Of a DNA stretch of 64,000 nt, positions 19,326-28,866 are shown piece after piece. The stretch is from Flavobacteriaceae bacterium (GTDB lineage: Bacteria; Bacteroidota; Bacteroidia; Flavobacteriales; Flavobacteriaceae). Position 1 is the stretch's first letter. Each line of letters opens with the position of its first letter. A program made the translations under genes and the position numbers. The stretch covers positions 1 through 64,000 of the forward strand of contig JAQWFW010000010.1 in NCBI GenBank assembly GCA_029238515.1. Reading direction: 5' to 3'. Below the pieces are notes generated by a model. The model searched no databases and was not told the origin of the DNA. It saw only the letters and a list, made by a program, of their open reading frames with translations.

Positions 19326-19925
19326 TTATTTTATAATTCGAAATGTGAGGTTGATGCGTTCTCCAATATTTTTTTTAGTTTTTGGGATTTGATGAAGCCA
19401 GTGGTGTTGCGTAGGACCACTCATGACCAATAGACTTCCATGTGTCAAATTTAGTTTTAATTTTTGAGTCTTGTCTGTACGGTGTTTCATATGGAAAAAG
19501 CGATCGGCACCTAAGCTTACAGATGCTATAATTGGGTTTTTACCCAATTCTTTTTCATTGTCGGCATGCCAGCCATTGCTGTCTTGTCCATTGCGGTACA
19601 AGTTGAGCAAGCACGTTGTAAATGTTTGGTTTATCTTCTTTTCAATTTTTGATTTAATTTCTAAAAGTATAGGAGAAAATGGGGTTGGATACATTGTTAT
19701 GTTGGAGTAGCTATAAGGGTTTTTATTATTGGCAAAAAGCGCTGTAAGTCGTGGCTGATCATACACTTTACCAAAGACTTTGATACGGTCTTGCTGCCAA
19801 TCTGTTTCTTTACGCAATACATTAAAATAAGTAGTTGCTTCGTCGATAGTTAAAAAATTTTTATCGTACAAAATTTCAGCATCTTTCAAAGCAATAGCCC
19901 CATTATTTTGAACTCCAAAAAGCAT
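19326..19925 (-). CDS. AlkB-like 2-oxoglutarate/Fe(II) dioxygenase (DNA alkylation repair)
   Basis: This 199-residue protein has the iron-binding triad of the AlkB family: His and Asp in GWHADNE, and the distal His in QHHWLHQIP. The 2-oxoglutarate-binding arginines lie in the final segment ERINLTFR, and the substrate-side motif SLGADRFFHMKH is present. It resembles the ALKBH2-type branch, which oxidatively removes alkyl groups from DNA bases. It is the first gene of a two-gene unit with the secreted hydrolase and is divergent from the dipeptidase gene, with 37 bases between. Confidence 0.88.
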   Translation of the reverse strand: MLFGVQNNGAIALKDAEILYDKNFLTIDEATTYFNVLRKETDWQQDRIKVFGKVYDQPRLTALFANNKNPYSYSNITMYPTPFSPILLEIKSKIEKKINQTFTTCLLNLYRNGQDSNGWHADNEKELGKNPIIASVSLGADRFFHMKHRTDKTQKLKLNLTHGSLLVMSGPTQHHWLHQIPKTKKNIGERINLTFRIIK

Positions 19926-19962
19926 CGTTTTTTTTTTCTAAATTAGCATAAGTTCTGAATTC

Positions 19963-20640
19963 ATGCAACAAAAAACATATACCTTCATATTAACGCTTTT
20001 ATTTTCGACTTTATTTTTTGCTCAAGCTCCACTACCTGAAGGATTTAGCGATGTAAAAAAGTTGATTCCAGATTTAGAAATAGACTTGCGCTATGCGCAG
20101 AATAACAATTTTGTAGGCCAAAAAGTAGATGGATACCATTCAGAAGTAGCTATTCTAAGCACTGCAGCTGCACGCGCTTTGATGGCTGTTCAAGAGGAGT
20201 TGACACCCTACGGCTTAGGTCTAAAATTCTTTGATGGCTATCGCCCACAACGTGCTGTAAACCATTTTGTGCGCTGGGCAAAGGACACTCAGGACACATT
20301 GATGAAGGCACAATTTTATCCAAATATTAGAAAATCTCAATTGTTCAAAGAACAATATATTGCAACTCGATCTGGGCACAATAGGGGTAGTTCTATAGAT
20401 TTGACTATTATCGATTTCAATACATGTACGGCATTGGACATGGGTAGTCCTTATGATTTTTTTGGTGAAATTTCGCATTTGAACTATAAAAATTTAACAA
20501 CTGAACAGCTTTCCAATAGAAAATTGCTAAATACCCTCATGGTCAAACATGGTTTTAGGGCTTATGCTCAGGAATGGTGGCATTTCACTTTTAATAATGA
20601 ACCATTTCCCAATACTTATTTTGATTTTGTTGTGGAATAA
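19963..20640 (+). CDS. D-Ala-D-Ala dipeptidase (VanX/DdpX, peptidase M15D)
   Basis: This 225-residue exported zinc peptidase has a signal peptide (MQQKTYTFILTLLFSTLFFAQ) and the M15D motifs: FFDGYRPQRAV, SGHNRGSSIDLT (zinc His and Asp) and EWWHFTF (catalytic Glu and zinc His). It hydrolyses D-Ala-D-Ala, probably recycling cell-wall dipeptide in the periplasm. It has no vanH/vanA neighbours, so a resistance role is not suggested. A terminator separates it from the convergent htpG gene. Confidence 0.9.
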   Translation: MQQKTYTFILTLLFSTLFFAQAPLPEGFSDVKKLIPDLEIDLRYAQNNNFVGQKVDGYHSEVAILSTAAARALMAVQEELTPYGLGLKFFDGYRPQRAVNHFVRWAKDTQDTLMKAQFYPNIRKSQLFKEQYIATRSGHNRGSSIDLTIIDFNTCTALDMGSPYDFFGEISHLNYKNLTTEQLSNRKLLNTLMVKHGFRAYAQEWWHFTFNNEPFPNTYFDFVVE

Positions 20641-20673
20641 AAAAAGGGCGACTAATTAAAATCACCCTTTTTT
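20641..20673. terminator. Bidirectional terminator between the dipeptidase gene and htpG
   Basis: AAAAAGGG (20641-20648) pairs with CCCTTTTT (20665-20672); two further pairs lie beyond one mismatch. A-runs and T-runs on both sides make it usable in both directions between the convergent genes. Confidence 0.85.
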
Positions 20674-20692
20674 GTCTTATATCCGTTTAGAT

Positions 20693-22603
20693 TTATTTAA
20701 TCATCTCATAACTTCTTTTAATGAAGTTTGTTAGGGCTTCCCCTTTGAGAAGACCTTGCGAAAGCTGCGCCAAATCTAAACTTTGATTAATTAAACGTTC
20801 TCGTTTTTTAGCTGTTTTAGTGTTTAGAATTTCATTCACCAAATCAGAATTTGTGTTTACGACAAGGTTATACATTTCAGGCATATTACCCATTCCAAAC
20901 ATACCACCTCCGCCGGTCTGTTGCATCTCTTTCATGCGGCGCATAAATTCTGGTTGCGTAATCATAAATGGCGCTGCACTGCTGTCCATAGCTTCAAGCT
21001 GAACGATGAATTTCTCAGACGAAATAACTTCTTTTAGTTGTTCGTCTAACTTCGTTTTTTCATCTTCATTCAGTTTAGAAATTGTGTTTTCTTCCTTTTG
21101 AATCAATTTATCTACATGATCTGAATCTACACGCACAAAAGAAATATTTTCTTTAGTGCCTTCTAATTTTTGAATCAAATGTGCTACTATTGGAGAGTCT
21201 AATAACAATACTTCATAACCTTTTGCTTTTGCTGCTTCAATATAACTGTGCTGTTCTTCAGCATTTGAAGCGTATAAAATCACCAATTTATCATCCTTAT
21301 CCGTTTGTTTTGCTTTGATTTTGTTGTACAGCTCTTCGTAGGTATAAAATGTGCCATCTACTGTTGGATAAAGTGCAAATGCTTCTGATTTTTCGAAGAA
21401 TTTTTCTTCGGAAAGCATTCCGTATTCAATCACAATTTTGATATCATTCCACTTAGCTTCAAAGTCTTCTCGATTGTTGTTGAACAATGATTTCAGCTTG
21501 TCAGCTACTTTTTTGGTGATGTAAGATGATATTTTTTTTACCGCACCATCAGCTTGAAGATAAGATCGCGATACATTCAATGGAATGTCTGGAGAATCAA
21601 TGACTCCACGCAACATCGTAAGAAATTCGGGCACAATACCTTCTACATTATCCGTCACAAATACTTGATTTTGATACAGTTGGATGCGATCTTTTTGGAT
21701 ATTCATGTCATTGGACATCTTTGGAAAATATAAGATTCCCGTCAAATTGAACGGATAATCTACATTCAAATGAATGTTGAATAAAGGTTCTTCAAATTGC
21801 ATGGGGTACAATTCTCTGTAAAACCCTTTGTAGTCCTCGTCTTTAAGATCAGATGGTGTTTTGGTCCACGCTGGATTTGGATTGTTGATGATGTTGTCAA
21901 CGGTAATTTTGCGATGGGGTTCAGTAGTTTCTTTACCGTCTTTATCCGTTGTTGTTTTTGGCTTATGCTCAGGGTCGTTGATTTCTTTTGTGCCAAATTT
22001 AATGGGGATAGGCATAAACTTGTTGTACTTGTTCAACAGTTCTGTTATGCGTTGGTCTTCCAAAAATTCAGTAGAGTCTTCAGCAATGTGCAGAATGATT
22101 TCCGTCCCTCGTTCTTTTTTGTTAGAGGATTCCAAACTATATTCTGGGCTACCATCACAAACCCAATGTGCTGCTGCTTCATCTTTGTATGATTTTGTAA
22201 TGATTTCTACTTTTTCGGCGACCATAAAGGCAGAGTAAAATCCAAGTCCAAAATGACCTATAATTCCAGCATCCTCAACTTTATCTTTGTATTTGTCCAA
22301 AAACTCTTCAGCACCAGAAAAGGCAACTTCATTGATGTATTTTTGAACTTCATCAGCTGTCATACCAATACCTTGATCGATAAGGTGTAGTTTTTTTCCT
22401 TCTTTATCTATTTTAACTTCAATTTTTGGTGTGCCATATTCTACTTTGGCTTCTCCAATATTGGTTAAATGTTTTAGTTTTAGGGTGGCATCTGTTGCAT
22501 TACTGATCAATTCGCGCAGAAAGATTTCATGATCGCTGTACAGAAACTTTTTAATTAGCGGAAAAATATTTTCAACGGATACATTAATTGTTCCTTTGCT
22601 CAT
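20693..22603 (-). CDS. htpG: Chaperone protein HtpG (Hsp90)
   Basis: This 636-residue protein is bacterial Hsp90. The N-terminal GHKL ATPase motifs are seen in order: ELISNATDA, DQGIGM and GHFGLGFYSAFMV. The middle domain carries RELYPMQFEEPLFNIHLN and the catalytic-loop arginine segment LNVSRSYLQADG. A C-terminal dimerisation domain ends in SYEMIK. The glycine/methionine-rich stretch QQTGGGGMFGMGNMPEMY near residue 570 is a flexible loop. It is divergent from fabH across a 127-base gap. I do not see a CIRCE operator upstream. Confidence 0.96.
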   Translation of the reverse strand: MSKGTINVSVENIFPLIKKFLYSDHEIFLRELISNATDATLKLKHLTNIGEAKVEYGTPKIEVKIDKEGKKLHLIDQGIGMTADEVQKYINEVAFSGAEEFLDKYKDKVEDAGIIGHFGLGFYSAFMVAEKVEIITKSYKDEAAAHWVCDGSPEYSLESSNKKERGTEIILHIAEDSTEFLEDQRITELLNKYNKFMPIPIKFGTKEINDPEHKPKTTTDKDGKETTEPHRKITVDNIINNPNPAWTKTPSDLKDEDYKGFYRELYPMQFEEPLFNIHLNVDYPFNLTGILYFPKMSNDMNIQKDRIQLYQNQVFVTDNVEGIVPEFLTMLRGVIDSPDIPLNVSRSYLQADGAVKKISSYITKKVADKLKSLFNNNREDFEAKWNDIKIVIEYGMLSEEKFFEKSEAFALYPTVDGTFYTYEELYNKIKAKQTDKDDKLVILYASNAEEQHSYIEAAKAKGYEVLLLDSPIVAHLIQKLEGTKENISFVRVDSDHVDKLIQKEENTISKLNEDEKTKLDEQLKEVISSEKFIVQLEAMDSSAAPFMITQPEFMRRMKEMQQTGGGGMFGMGNMPEMYNLVVNTNSDLVNEILNTKTAKKRERLINQSLDLAQLSQGLLKGEALTNFIKRSYEMIK

Positions 22604-22697
22604 AGTTTATTTTTATTTTTATTGATTTATAGTGTTAAACTTATGTCAAAAAGAGTACCATTTTTCAAAATGTGACAAACTGACATTTTATAAAGTT

Positions 22698-22705
22698 TAT
22701 ATTTG
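22698..22705 (+). promoter_or_regulatory. Candidate -7 box of the fabH promoter
   Basis: TATATTTG matches the Bacteroidota -7 consensus TAnnTTTG and lies 25 bases before the fabH ATG. No clear TTTG -33 box is seen at the right distance, so support is moderate. The inverted pair ATGTCA (22643-22648) / TGACAT (22681-22686) lies just upstream. Confidence 0.5.
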
Positions 22706-22730
22706 TATATAATCACAACAAAATTACTAC

Positions 22731-23741
22731 ATGTACAACTCAAAAATAGTAGGTATGGGGCATTATGTCCCAGACAATATAGTTACCAATGACGACCTGT
22801 CACAACTCATGGATACCAACGACGAATGGATTCAAGAACGAACAGGAATTAAGCAACGTCGATGGGCTGTCAAAGGAGATGGAAACACAACATTTAGTAT
22901 GGGCCTGAAAGCAGCAGAACAAGCCATTAAAAATGCAGATATTGATAAACAGGATATTGATTTTATTGTATTTGCGACTTTGAGTCCTGATTACTATTTC
23001 CCTGGGCCTGGAGTTCAAATTCAAGAAGCTTTAGGAATAGGTACCGTTGGTGCTTTGGATGTTCGTAACCAATGTTCTGGTTTTGTTTATGGAATTTCTG
23101 TCGCCGATCAATTTATCAAAACAGGGATGTACAAAAACGTATTGGTAATTGGTAGTGAGTTGCAGTCACGTGGTATAGACATTTCTACACGTGGCCGTAG
23201 TATTTCTGTGATTTTTGGTGATGGGGCAGGTGCTGCGGTTCTCTCACGTGAGGAAGATCCCTCCAAGGGGATTCTTTCGACTCATTTACATTCTGAGGGC
23301 GTACATGCTTTAGAATTGGCCGCTGAGGCACCAGGGATGGGTAAGCGTTGGGTGACTGACATTATTGCGGATAATGACCCTGAAGATATGAGTTACAGAC
23401 CTTACATGAATGGACAATTTGTATTCAAAAATGCCATACGACGTTTTAGTGAAGTGATTAATCAAGGTCTTGAAGCCAATGGTTTACAAGTTTCTGATAT
23501 TGATATGCTAGTACCGCATCAAGCAAATTTGCGTATTGCTCAATTCATACAGAAAAAGTTTCAACTCAGAGACGATCAAGTGTTTAACAACATTCAAAAC
23601 TATGGCAATACCACTGCAGCTTCCATTCCAATTGCCTTAAGCGAGGCCTGTGCGCAAGGCAAGGTCAAAGATGGCGACACCGTGGTTCTTGCTGCTTTTG
23701 GAAGTGGTTTTACATGGGGTAGTGTAGTGATTAAGTGGTAA
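22731..23741 (+). CDS. fabH: 3-oxoacyl-[acyl-carrier-protein] synthase III
   Basis: This 336-residue ketoacyl synthase III condenses acetyl- or branched acyl-CoA with malonyl-ACP to start fatty-acid synthesis. The catalytic triad is visible: Cys in DVRNQCSGFVYG, His in MLVPHQANLRI and Asn in NYGNTTAASIP. It stands alone rather than beside plsX or fabD, so it may be an extra FabH copy with its own specificity; that is inference. It converges almost without gap on the outer-membrane receptor gene. Confidence 0.92.
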   Translation: MYNSKIVGMGHYVPDNIVTNDDLSQLMDTNDEWIQERTGIKQRRWAVKGDGNTTFSMGLKAAEQAIKNADIDKQDIDFIVFATLSPDYYFPGPGVQIQEALGIGTVGALDVRNQCSGFVYGISVADQFIKTGMYKNVLVIGSELQSRGIDISTRGRSISVIFGDGAGAAVLSREEDPSKGILSTHLHSEGVHALELAAEAPGMGKRWVTDIIADNDPEDMSYRPYMNGQFVFKNAIRRFSEVINQGLEANGLQVSDIDMLVPHQANLRIAQFIQKKFQLRDDQVFNNIQNYGNTTAASIPIALSEACAQGKVKDGDTVVLAAFGSGFTWGSVVIKW

Positions 23742-23742
23742 A

Positions 23743-26208
23743 CTATATAAATCCTCCCGCTTCCTTTTCTTTATTGTCTCTGTTTTTTCTAGATTTAGCT
23801 CTGTATTTGCTGTCCCCAAATCGATAGTTTAGACCTAAATAAATTGTTCTGCTTTCCCATTCAAAAGCACCATTTTGTGGAAAGGGTTTGGCGCCATCGA
23901 AACCAAATTTCATGGTATTAATGACATCGTTAAAGTTCAAACTTAATGTTCCTTTATTTTTGGCGAAACTGTAGCGCGATCCTACATTGACAAAATACAT
24001 TGGTTTGATGTCAAATTGAAGTGTTTTGTTTTGGCCTCTATAAAATCCAAATGCAGTGAGTGTAAGTTTTTTGTTTACTTTAAATGAATTAAAAACTCTA
24101 AAATTCCATCCCAAGTTATCAACGGAATCAAAATCAGTGACAATATCGTTCAATGTTGCATTTTCAATTTCAGTATTAAGGTACTCCGTAATACCTGTAA
24201 GTTCTTGGCTGAACATATCGAAACTACCATTTAAGCTCCACCATTTGGTCGGTTTGTAGTTGCTGGATATTTCGACACCCATCGCAGAGGTTGAATCAAA
24301 ATTATCGTGTGTAAGTATGAGTCTCCCCGACTGAACATCAGTACGATCGACGTACAATGCTCTATTGATTTCATTGCTGATTTTGCGATAAAAAGTTCCA
24401 AAGGTTAAGCTGCCTTTTTTAAGATTTCTGGTGTAGTTCAGTTCTACAGAATTTGTAAATTGAGGTTCAAGATTAATATTGCCATAAGACGAAATAAGTG
24501 GGCTACTCCATTCTTTTATGGGGTTGACTTGACCAATTCCTGGACGATCGACACGTCGGCTATAATTGAGCTGGTATGAATGTTTTTCTGTTGGTGCATA
24601 GGTCAAAAATCCAGAAGGATAAAACTCTAAATAATTATTTGTAAATGGAATTTGTTCAAGTGTATTGCTTGGTATTTTTTTTACAAGTGCTGATGCATCA
24701 ACTCTTGCATCTTCAATTCTAAGTCCAATTTGATAGGACCATTTATTTATTTTTTTATTGAAGTTTCCATACAATGCAATAATATCTCTTGAATAATCAA
24801 AATCCGTTTCAGGTGTTGGTTCCAAATTTCCTTGATCGTTATAGCTTTGTCCAGTAGATGCGTACTGTATTAAGGAATTAAATAGATTTGCTTGCACACC
24901 CAATTCTAACTTCGATTGTTCGCCAATTCTGTTGACATAGTCCAAATTAATCGTCGTTCTTTTCCTATCCGTTTCATTATAATCAATATAATCGGAGCTG
25001 CTGCCTACTGGAAATGTAAATGTAACATCATTATCTCTGTTATATGCATTATAATCAATTTCTAGTTCAATATTATCACCCTCATCATTGAAGTCTATTT
25101 TGTAGTCAAAATTGTACTGTTGTGCAGCATTTTTTTCATCGATATTCCAAATTTGAGTTTGGTTGTTCGAGGCGTTATTTTGATATACCAAAACAGATGT
25201 TCCTAGATCTTCTGGTTTAGACTGTGTTTGGCTTGTAAAAACCGATAAAGTATGACGGTCATTAATGTAATAATCTAATCCAATTTTGTAGAGATGATTT
25301 TCTACACCATTTTCAAATTTGAATGATTGACTCGAATTGTTTGAAGGTCTATTGATGTATCCTTGATTGATATTCTTAGATAGATTGTTGCTGTATGATC
25401 CATAAAGATTGACCTTCCCATTTCTATAATTAAGATCTAACCCACTATTGAATTTTGGTTTTTTCTCGTAAGAAAAACCAGCATTTATAGTTCCATTGAA
25501 TCCGATCATTGTGTTTTTATGTAAAACAATATTAAGCAAGCCACTCATCCCTTCAGCGCTGTACTTTGCTGATGGATTAGTGATGATTTCAATAGATTTG
25601 ATCGCATTAGATGGGATTTGTTTGAGCAGTTGAGCGGTTGGTATGTTCGACAACTTTCCATCAACCATCACGCGAACATTAGAATTTCCACGTAGACTGA
25701 TATCTCCATTTTGAGGATCTACCGATACAGAAGGAATTGCGACCATCAAATCAGAAGCACTTCCGCTAGCGGCCAAATCTTTACCAATGGTAATCACTTT
25801 TAGGTCAACTTTTTGTTGTATGGTGGTATTTTCTGCTACGATAGTAACTTTATCTAATGCTGTGGCTTCTTCTTCTAGTTTTATTACCCCTAAATTGAGC
25901 TTTGTTTTGTTCTTCTCAACTGAAATATTTTGTTCATGGGTTTTATACCCTATGAATTGTATAGAGACCTTGAAACTACCTTTAGACAAGTCATCAATAT
26001 TAAATTTTCCGTCCTCAGAAGTGATGCCACTAGAAATTATATTTTCATCATTATCTGAAACAATTATATTTACATAAGTTATGGGCTCATTGGTTTTGGC
26101 ATCTACTACTTGACCGCTGACGGCTCCTAGTAGTGGGAGTTCAGAGTTTAAGCCCATAAGACTATTGCAGCAAAAAAGAAATGTTAGGTAACAAAAAAGT
26201 GATTTCAT
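23743..26208 (-). CDS. TonB-dependent receptor-like outer-membrane protein (CarboxypepD_reg, plug, OMP_b-brl_3)
   Basis: This 821-residue protein has a signal peptide (first 20 or so residues), then a carboxypeptidase-regulatory-like beta sandwich (about residues 30-115, beginning VSGQVVDAKTNEPITYVNI). A plug domain follows at about 135-230 (ISLRGNSNVRVMVDGKL, SIEIITNPSAKYSAEG), and then a beta barrel of the OMP_b-brl_3 type to the end. The C-terminus ends in a charged tail after the last strand. There is no SusD partner nearby, so glycan uptake is not indicated; the ligand is unknown. The promoter region is shared with the divergent CoA-binding gene. Confidence 0.9.
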   Translation of the reverse strand: MKSLFCYLTFLFCCNSLMGLNSELPLLGAVSGQVVDAKTNEPITYVNIIVSDNDENIISSGITSEDGKFNIDDLSKGSFKVSIQFIGYKTHEQNISVEKNKTKLNLGVIKLEEEATALDKVTIVAENTTIQQKVDLKVITIGKDLAASGSASDLMVAIPSVSVDPQNGDISLRGNSNVRVMVDGKLSNIPTAQLLKQIPSNAIKSIEIITNPSAKYSAEGMSGLLNIVLHKNTMIGFNGTINAGFSYEKKPKFNSGLDLNYRNGKVNLYGSYSNNLSKNINQGYINRPSNNSSQSFKFENGVENHLYKIGLDYYINDRHTLSVFTSQTQSKPEDLGTSVLVYQNNASNNQTQIWNIDEKNAAQQYNFDYKIDFNDEGDNIELEIDYNAYNRDNDVTFTFPVGSSSDYIDYNETDRKRTTINLDYVNRIGEQSKLELGVQANLFNSLIQYASTGQSYNDQGNLEPTPETDFDYSRDIIALYGNFNKKINKWSYQIGLRIEDARVDASALVKKIPSNTLEQIPFTNNYLEFYPSGFLTYAPTEKHSYQLNYSRRVDRPGIGQVNPIKEWSSPLISSYGNINLEPQFTNSVELNYTRNLKKGSLTFGTFYRKISNEINRALYVDRTDVQSGRLILTHDNFDSTSAMGVEISSNYKPTKWWSLNGSFDMFSQELTGITEYLNTEIENATLNDIVTDFDSVDNLGWNFRVFNSFKVNKKLTLTAFGFYRGQNKTLQFDIKPMYFVNVGSRYSFAKNKGTLSLNFNDVINTMKFGFDGAKPFPQNGAFEWESRTIYLGLNYRFGDSKYRAKSRKNRDNKEKEAGGFI

Positions 26209-26249
26209 GATATTTAGGTTTGGGTTTTAAGAGTAAGACTAATTTAGTG

Positions 26250-26263
26250 TACTTTTGTTACAC
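26250..26263 (+). promoter_or_regulatory. -7 box overlapping a small palindrome before the CoA-binding gene
   Basis: TACTTTTG (26250-26257) fits TAnnTTTG. It sits within the inverted repeat GTGTA-N7-TACAC (26247-26263), so a repressor could cover it. The ATG at 26283 follows 25 bases later, which supports that start over the longer open frame. No clear -33 box is seen. Confidence 0.4.
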
Positions 26264-26282
26264 GAAATTCAAAATTTATTCA

Positions 26283-26645
26283 ATGTCGAAAAAAACTTTG
26301 GTTTTAGGCGCTTCTCTAAATCCAGAACGCTATTCTTATAAAGCCATCAAAATGCTTCAAGATAAGGCGCATGAAGTCAATGCTTTAGGTCTAAAACCTG
26401 GAGAAGTTTTTGGTACAACAATCGATGTACAACAAAGACCATATTTGGATATTCATACCGTAACTTTATATTTGAATCCGAAACGACAAGAAGCATTTTA
26501 TTCATACGTCTTACAGTTGAATCCAAAACGTGTGATTTTTAATCCAGGAACAGAAAATCCTGATTTTTTCAAGCTTTTAGAACGTCAGAATATTGCATAT
26601 GAGATTGCCTGTACTTTGGTGTTACTTTCTACGGATCAGTATTAA
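26283..26645 (+). CDS. CoA-binding domain protein (CoA_binding_2 family)
   Basis: This 120-residue protein is a single Rossmann-type CoA-binding domain: [20 protein letters not shown] (nucleotide loop) at the start and [18 protein letters not shown] near the end. It matches the small YccU-like CoA-binding proteins rather than full succinyl-CoA synthetases. Its role is unknown. The start at 26283 is chosen because the domain begins there and a promoter box lies just upstream. Its last 24 bases overlap the 3' end of the convergent symporter gene, an unusual but real overlap because both C-termini look intact. Confidence 0.85.
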   Translation: MSKKTLVLGASLNPERYSYKAIKMLQDKAHEVNALGLKPGEVFGTTIDVQQRPYLDIHTVTLYLNPKRQEAFYSYVLQLNPKRVIFNPGTENPDFFKLLERQNIAYEIACTLVLLSTDQY

Positions 26646-28079
26646 CCCCAGAAACGTAAGAACTCCGTTGAGTGGTAGTAACTCATATCCAATGACATAC
26701 CCTCCCAGCTGTTCCGCAGGAATTTGCCCTAAACCATATGAAATTGTGACAGACAACAACGCTACAAGCCACACAAATTTGTCTTTTACGTTGTAAGATG
26801 TAAAAATTCCAAAAGCAAAAAGCCCCAAAAGTGGACCGTAGGTATACCCTGCCACAGTCAAAAGACTATCTATAACATTGGAGTCCAAAATATGCTTAAA
26901 AGCGATAATGACCAGAATTAAAAGCACGCTCATGCCAATATGCGTTTGTTTTCGAATTCGTTTTTTGTCCGCATCAGAATGTTGGTTGAGATCTAAAATA
27001 TCGACACAAAACGAAGTTGTAAGTGAAGTCAGTGCGCTATCGGCACTGCTGTAGGCCGCCGCAATAAGTCCCAAAATAAATACTGAAGCCAAGGTCAATC
27101 CCAAATCAGAATTAAGCGCGATTTCTGGAAATAATAAATCAGTTTTTGGATTTCCGTCCATAAGAGGCAGTGCTATACCAAAACGTTCTGCGTAGATGAA
27201 TAATAAAGCGCCCAACAACAAAAACAAGAACGTTACTAAAGTGAGTACAACACTAAACCAAAGCATATTTTTTTGGGCATCTTTCAGCGATTTACAGGTT
27301 AGATTTTTCTGCATCATATCTTGATCTAATCCCGTCATACAAATGGTGATAAACATACCTCCAAAAAACGACTTCAAGAAATGATCTCTTGCCAAAATAG
27401 AATCTGTTTTAAAAATTGAACTGTATTGATTTAGTTCGTCTGAAACTAAAAATTCTGAAAAACTCCAACCCAATTGATCTGTGATAAAATAAATGGAAAG
27501 AATGACGGCACAAACCATAAAAAGGGTTTGAAGCGTATCGGTCCAAACAATAGTTTTTATTCCACCTTTGTTGGTATAAATCCAGATCAAAAGAATAGAT
27601 AGAATTACAGTGGCTTCAAAAGGAATATTCCATTGTTCAAAGACAAATTGTTGCAACACAATGGCCATAAGATACATACGAAAAGCAGCGCCTAAAACTC
27701 TGGAAACAAAAAAGAAAAATGCGCCAGTTTTGTGACTGACTCGCCCAAAACGCTGTTGTAGATATTCATAGATTGAGGTAAGATTTAATTTGTAATAAAT
27801 GGGTAAAAGCATAAAAGCCACTACAACATATCCCGCAATATATCCCAAACACACCTGAAAATAACTAAACTCCGAACTCTGTACCCATCCAGGAACCGAA
27901 ATAAAGGTTACACCAGAGAGTGAAGCGCCAATCATTCCAAAGGCCACCAAATACCATGGTGATTGTTTTCCAGCTTTGAAAAAATCATTATTGCTGTCGT
28001 TTTTTCCTGTAATTCTTGCGATGATGACAAGAAATACAAAATAAACTAAAGTGATCAGTAGAATGTGTTGTCCTTTCAA
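26622..28079 (-). CDS. Sodium:solute symporter (SSS family)
   Basis: This 485-residue protein has about 13 hydrophobic helices and the SSS pattern. It starts with an extracellular-side helix and the loop [17 protein letters not shown], then [16 protein letters not shown] in the substrate region, and [18 protein letters not shown] in helix 8, where the serines form the likely Na2 site. The substrate cannot be read; relatives carry sugars, proline or sialic acid. It is divergent from recR, and the recR promoter probably overlaps its start. Confidence 0.9.
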   Translation of the reverse strand: MKGQHILLITLVYFVFLVIIARITGKNDSNNDFFKAGKQSPWYLVAFGMIGASLSGVTFISVPGWVQSSEFSYFQVCLGYIAGYVVVAFMLLPIYYKLNLTSIYEYLQQRFGRVSHKTGAFFFFVSRVLGAAFRMYLMAIVLQQFVFEQWNIPFEATVILSILLIWIYTNKGGIKTIVWTDTLQTLFMVCAVILSIYFITDQLGWSFSEFLVSDELNQYSSIFKTDSILARDHFLKSFFGGMFITICMTGLDQDMMQKNLTCKSLKDAQKNMLWFSVVLTLVTFLFLLLGALLFIYAERFGIALPLMDGNPKTDLLFPEIALNSDLGLTLASVFILGLIAAAYSSADSALTSLTTSFCVDILDLNQHSDADKKRIRKQTHIGMSVLLILVIIAFKHILDSNVIDSLLTVAGYTYGPLLGLFAFGIFTSYNVKDKFVWLVALLSVTISYGLGQIPAEQLGGYVIGYELLPLNGVLTFLGLILIRRK

Positions 28080-28098
28080 CTTAATAAATTTATATTTG
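28068..28098 (+). promoter_or_regulatory. Candidate promoter for recR
   Basis: TTG at 28068-28070, a 20-base spacer and TATATTTG at 28091-28098 fit the Bacteroidota promoter pattern. The -33 element lies over the first codons of the divergent symporter. It would give recR a leader of about 140 bases. Confidence 0.5.
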
Positions 28099-28244
28099 TG
28101 ATGCTCAAATGTACCACGAGTCTTTGTTCAAATGTAAAATATTCTGAAACAATCTCGAGTCAAATCATTAGATTTTTCAGTTGTTTTCCCTTTAAACTCT
28201 GCTAATGAAGTGTTTAGGTCATTTTTAAAAGCATAATATAAAAC

Positions 28245-28862
28245 ATGGAATTTTCATCGAAGTTGTTGCAAAATGCGGTAAATGAGGTCGCTCAATTACC
28301 AGGCATTGGTCGCCGTACGGCACTTCGTTTGGTACTTCATCTTTTGCGTCAGCCAGAAGATCAAACAAGCCAACTCTCGAAAGCACTCACGGCGATGAGG
28401 TCCTCCATAAATTTTTGTGCTCAATGTCACAATATTTCCGACAAAATGCTCTGTGAGATTTGTGCAAACCCCAACAGAAACCAGCAGACTATTTGTGTGG
28501 TTGAAGACATCAGAGATGTTCTGGCTATAGAAAGTACAGCGAGTTTTCGAGGTGTATATCATGTTCTTGGAGGAAAAATATCGCCTATGGATGGTATTGG
28601 CCCCTCCGATTTGAATATACAAAGTTTGGTTGATAAAGTCAATGGAGGTAAAGCGAAAGAACTTATTTTTGCCTTAAGTTCTACAATGGAAGGCGACACC
28701 ACCAACTTTTATATTTACAAGCAAATTCAGAACGCCGACATCACACTGTCCACAATTGCCCGTGGAATATCTGTTGGCGACGAATTGGAATACGCCGATG
28801 AAGTCACCCTTGGGCGAAGCATTACCAACAGAGTACCTTTTGATTCATCTTTAAAATCCTAG
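28245..28862 (+). CDS. recR: Recombination mediator protein RecR
   Basis: This 205-residue protein loads RecA in the RecFOR gap-repair pathway. It has the helix-hairpin-helix [17 protein letters not shown], a four-cysteine zinc motif (CAQC...CEIC), and the Toprim core beginning [14 protein letters not shown] and containing [19 protein letters not shown]. The length is normal. The glycosyltransferase gene starts 4 bases after its stop codon, so the two are cotranscribed. Confidence 0.95.
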   Translation: MEFSSKLLQNAVNEVAQLPGIGRRTALRLVLHLLRQPEDQTSQLSKALTAMRSSINFCAQCHNISDKMLCEICANPNRNQQTICVVEDIRDVLAIESTASFRGVYHVLGGKISPMDGIGPSDLNIQSLVDKVNGGKAKELIFALSSTMEGDTTNFYIYKQIQNADITLSTIARGISVGDELEYADEVTLGRSITNRVPFDSSLKS

Positions 28863-28866
28863 TTTT

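Noticed and set aside
19963..20640. Vancomycin-resistance cluster (VanX-like dipeptidase)
   Set aside because: No vanH, vanA or regulator genes are nearby; a cell-wall recycling role is more likely.
22604..22730. CIRCE or heat-shock operator between htpG and fabH
   Set aside because: The TTAGCACTC-N9-GAGTGCTAA pattern is absent; only a weak ATGTCA/TGACAT pair is seen.
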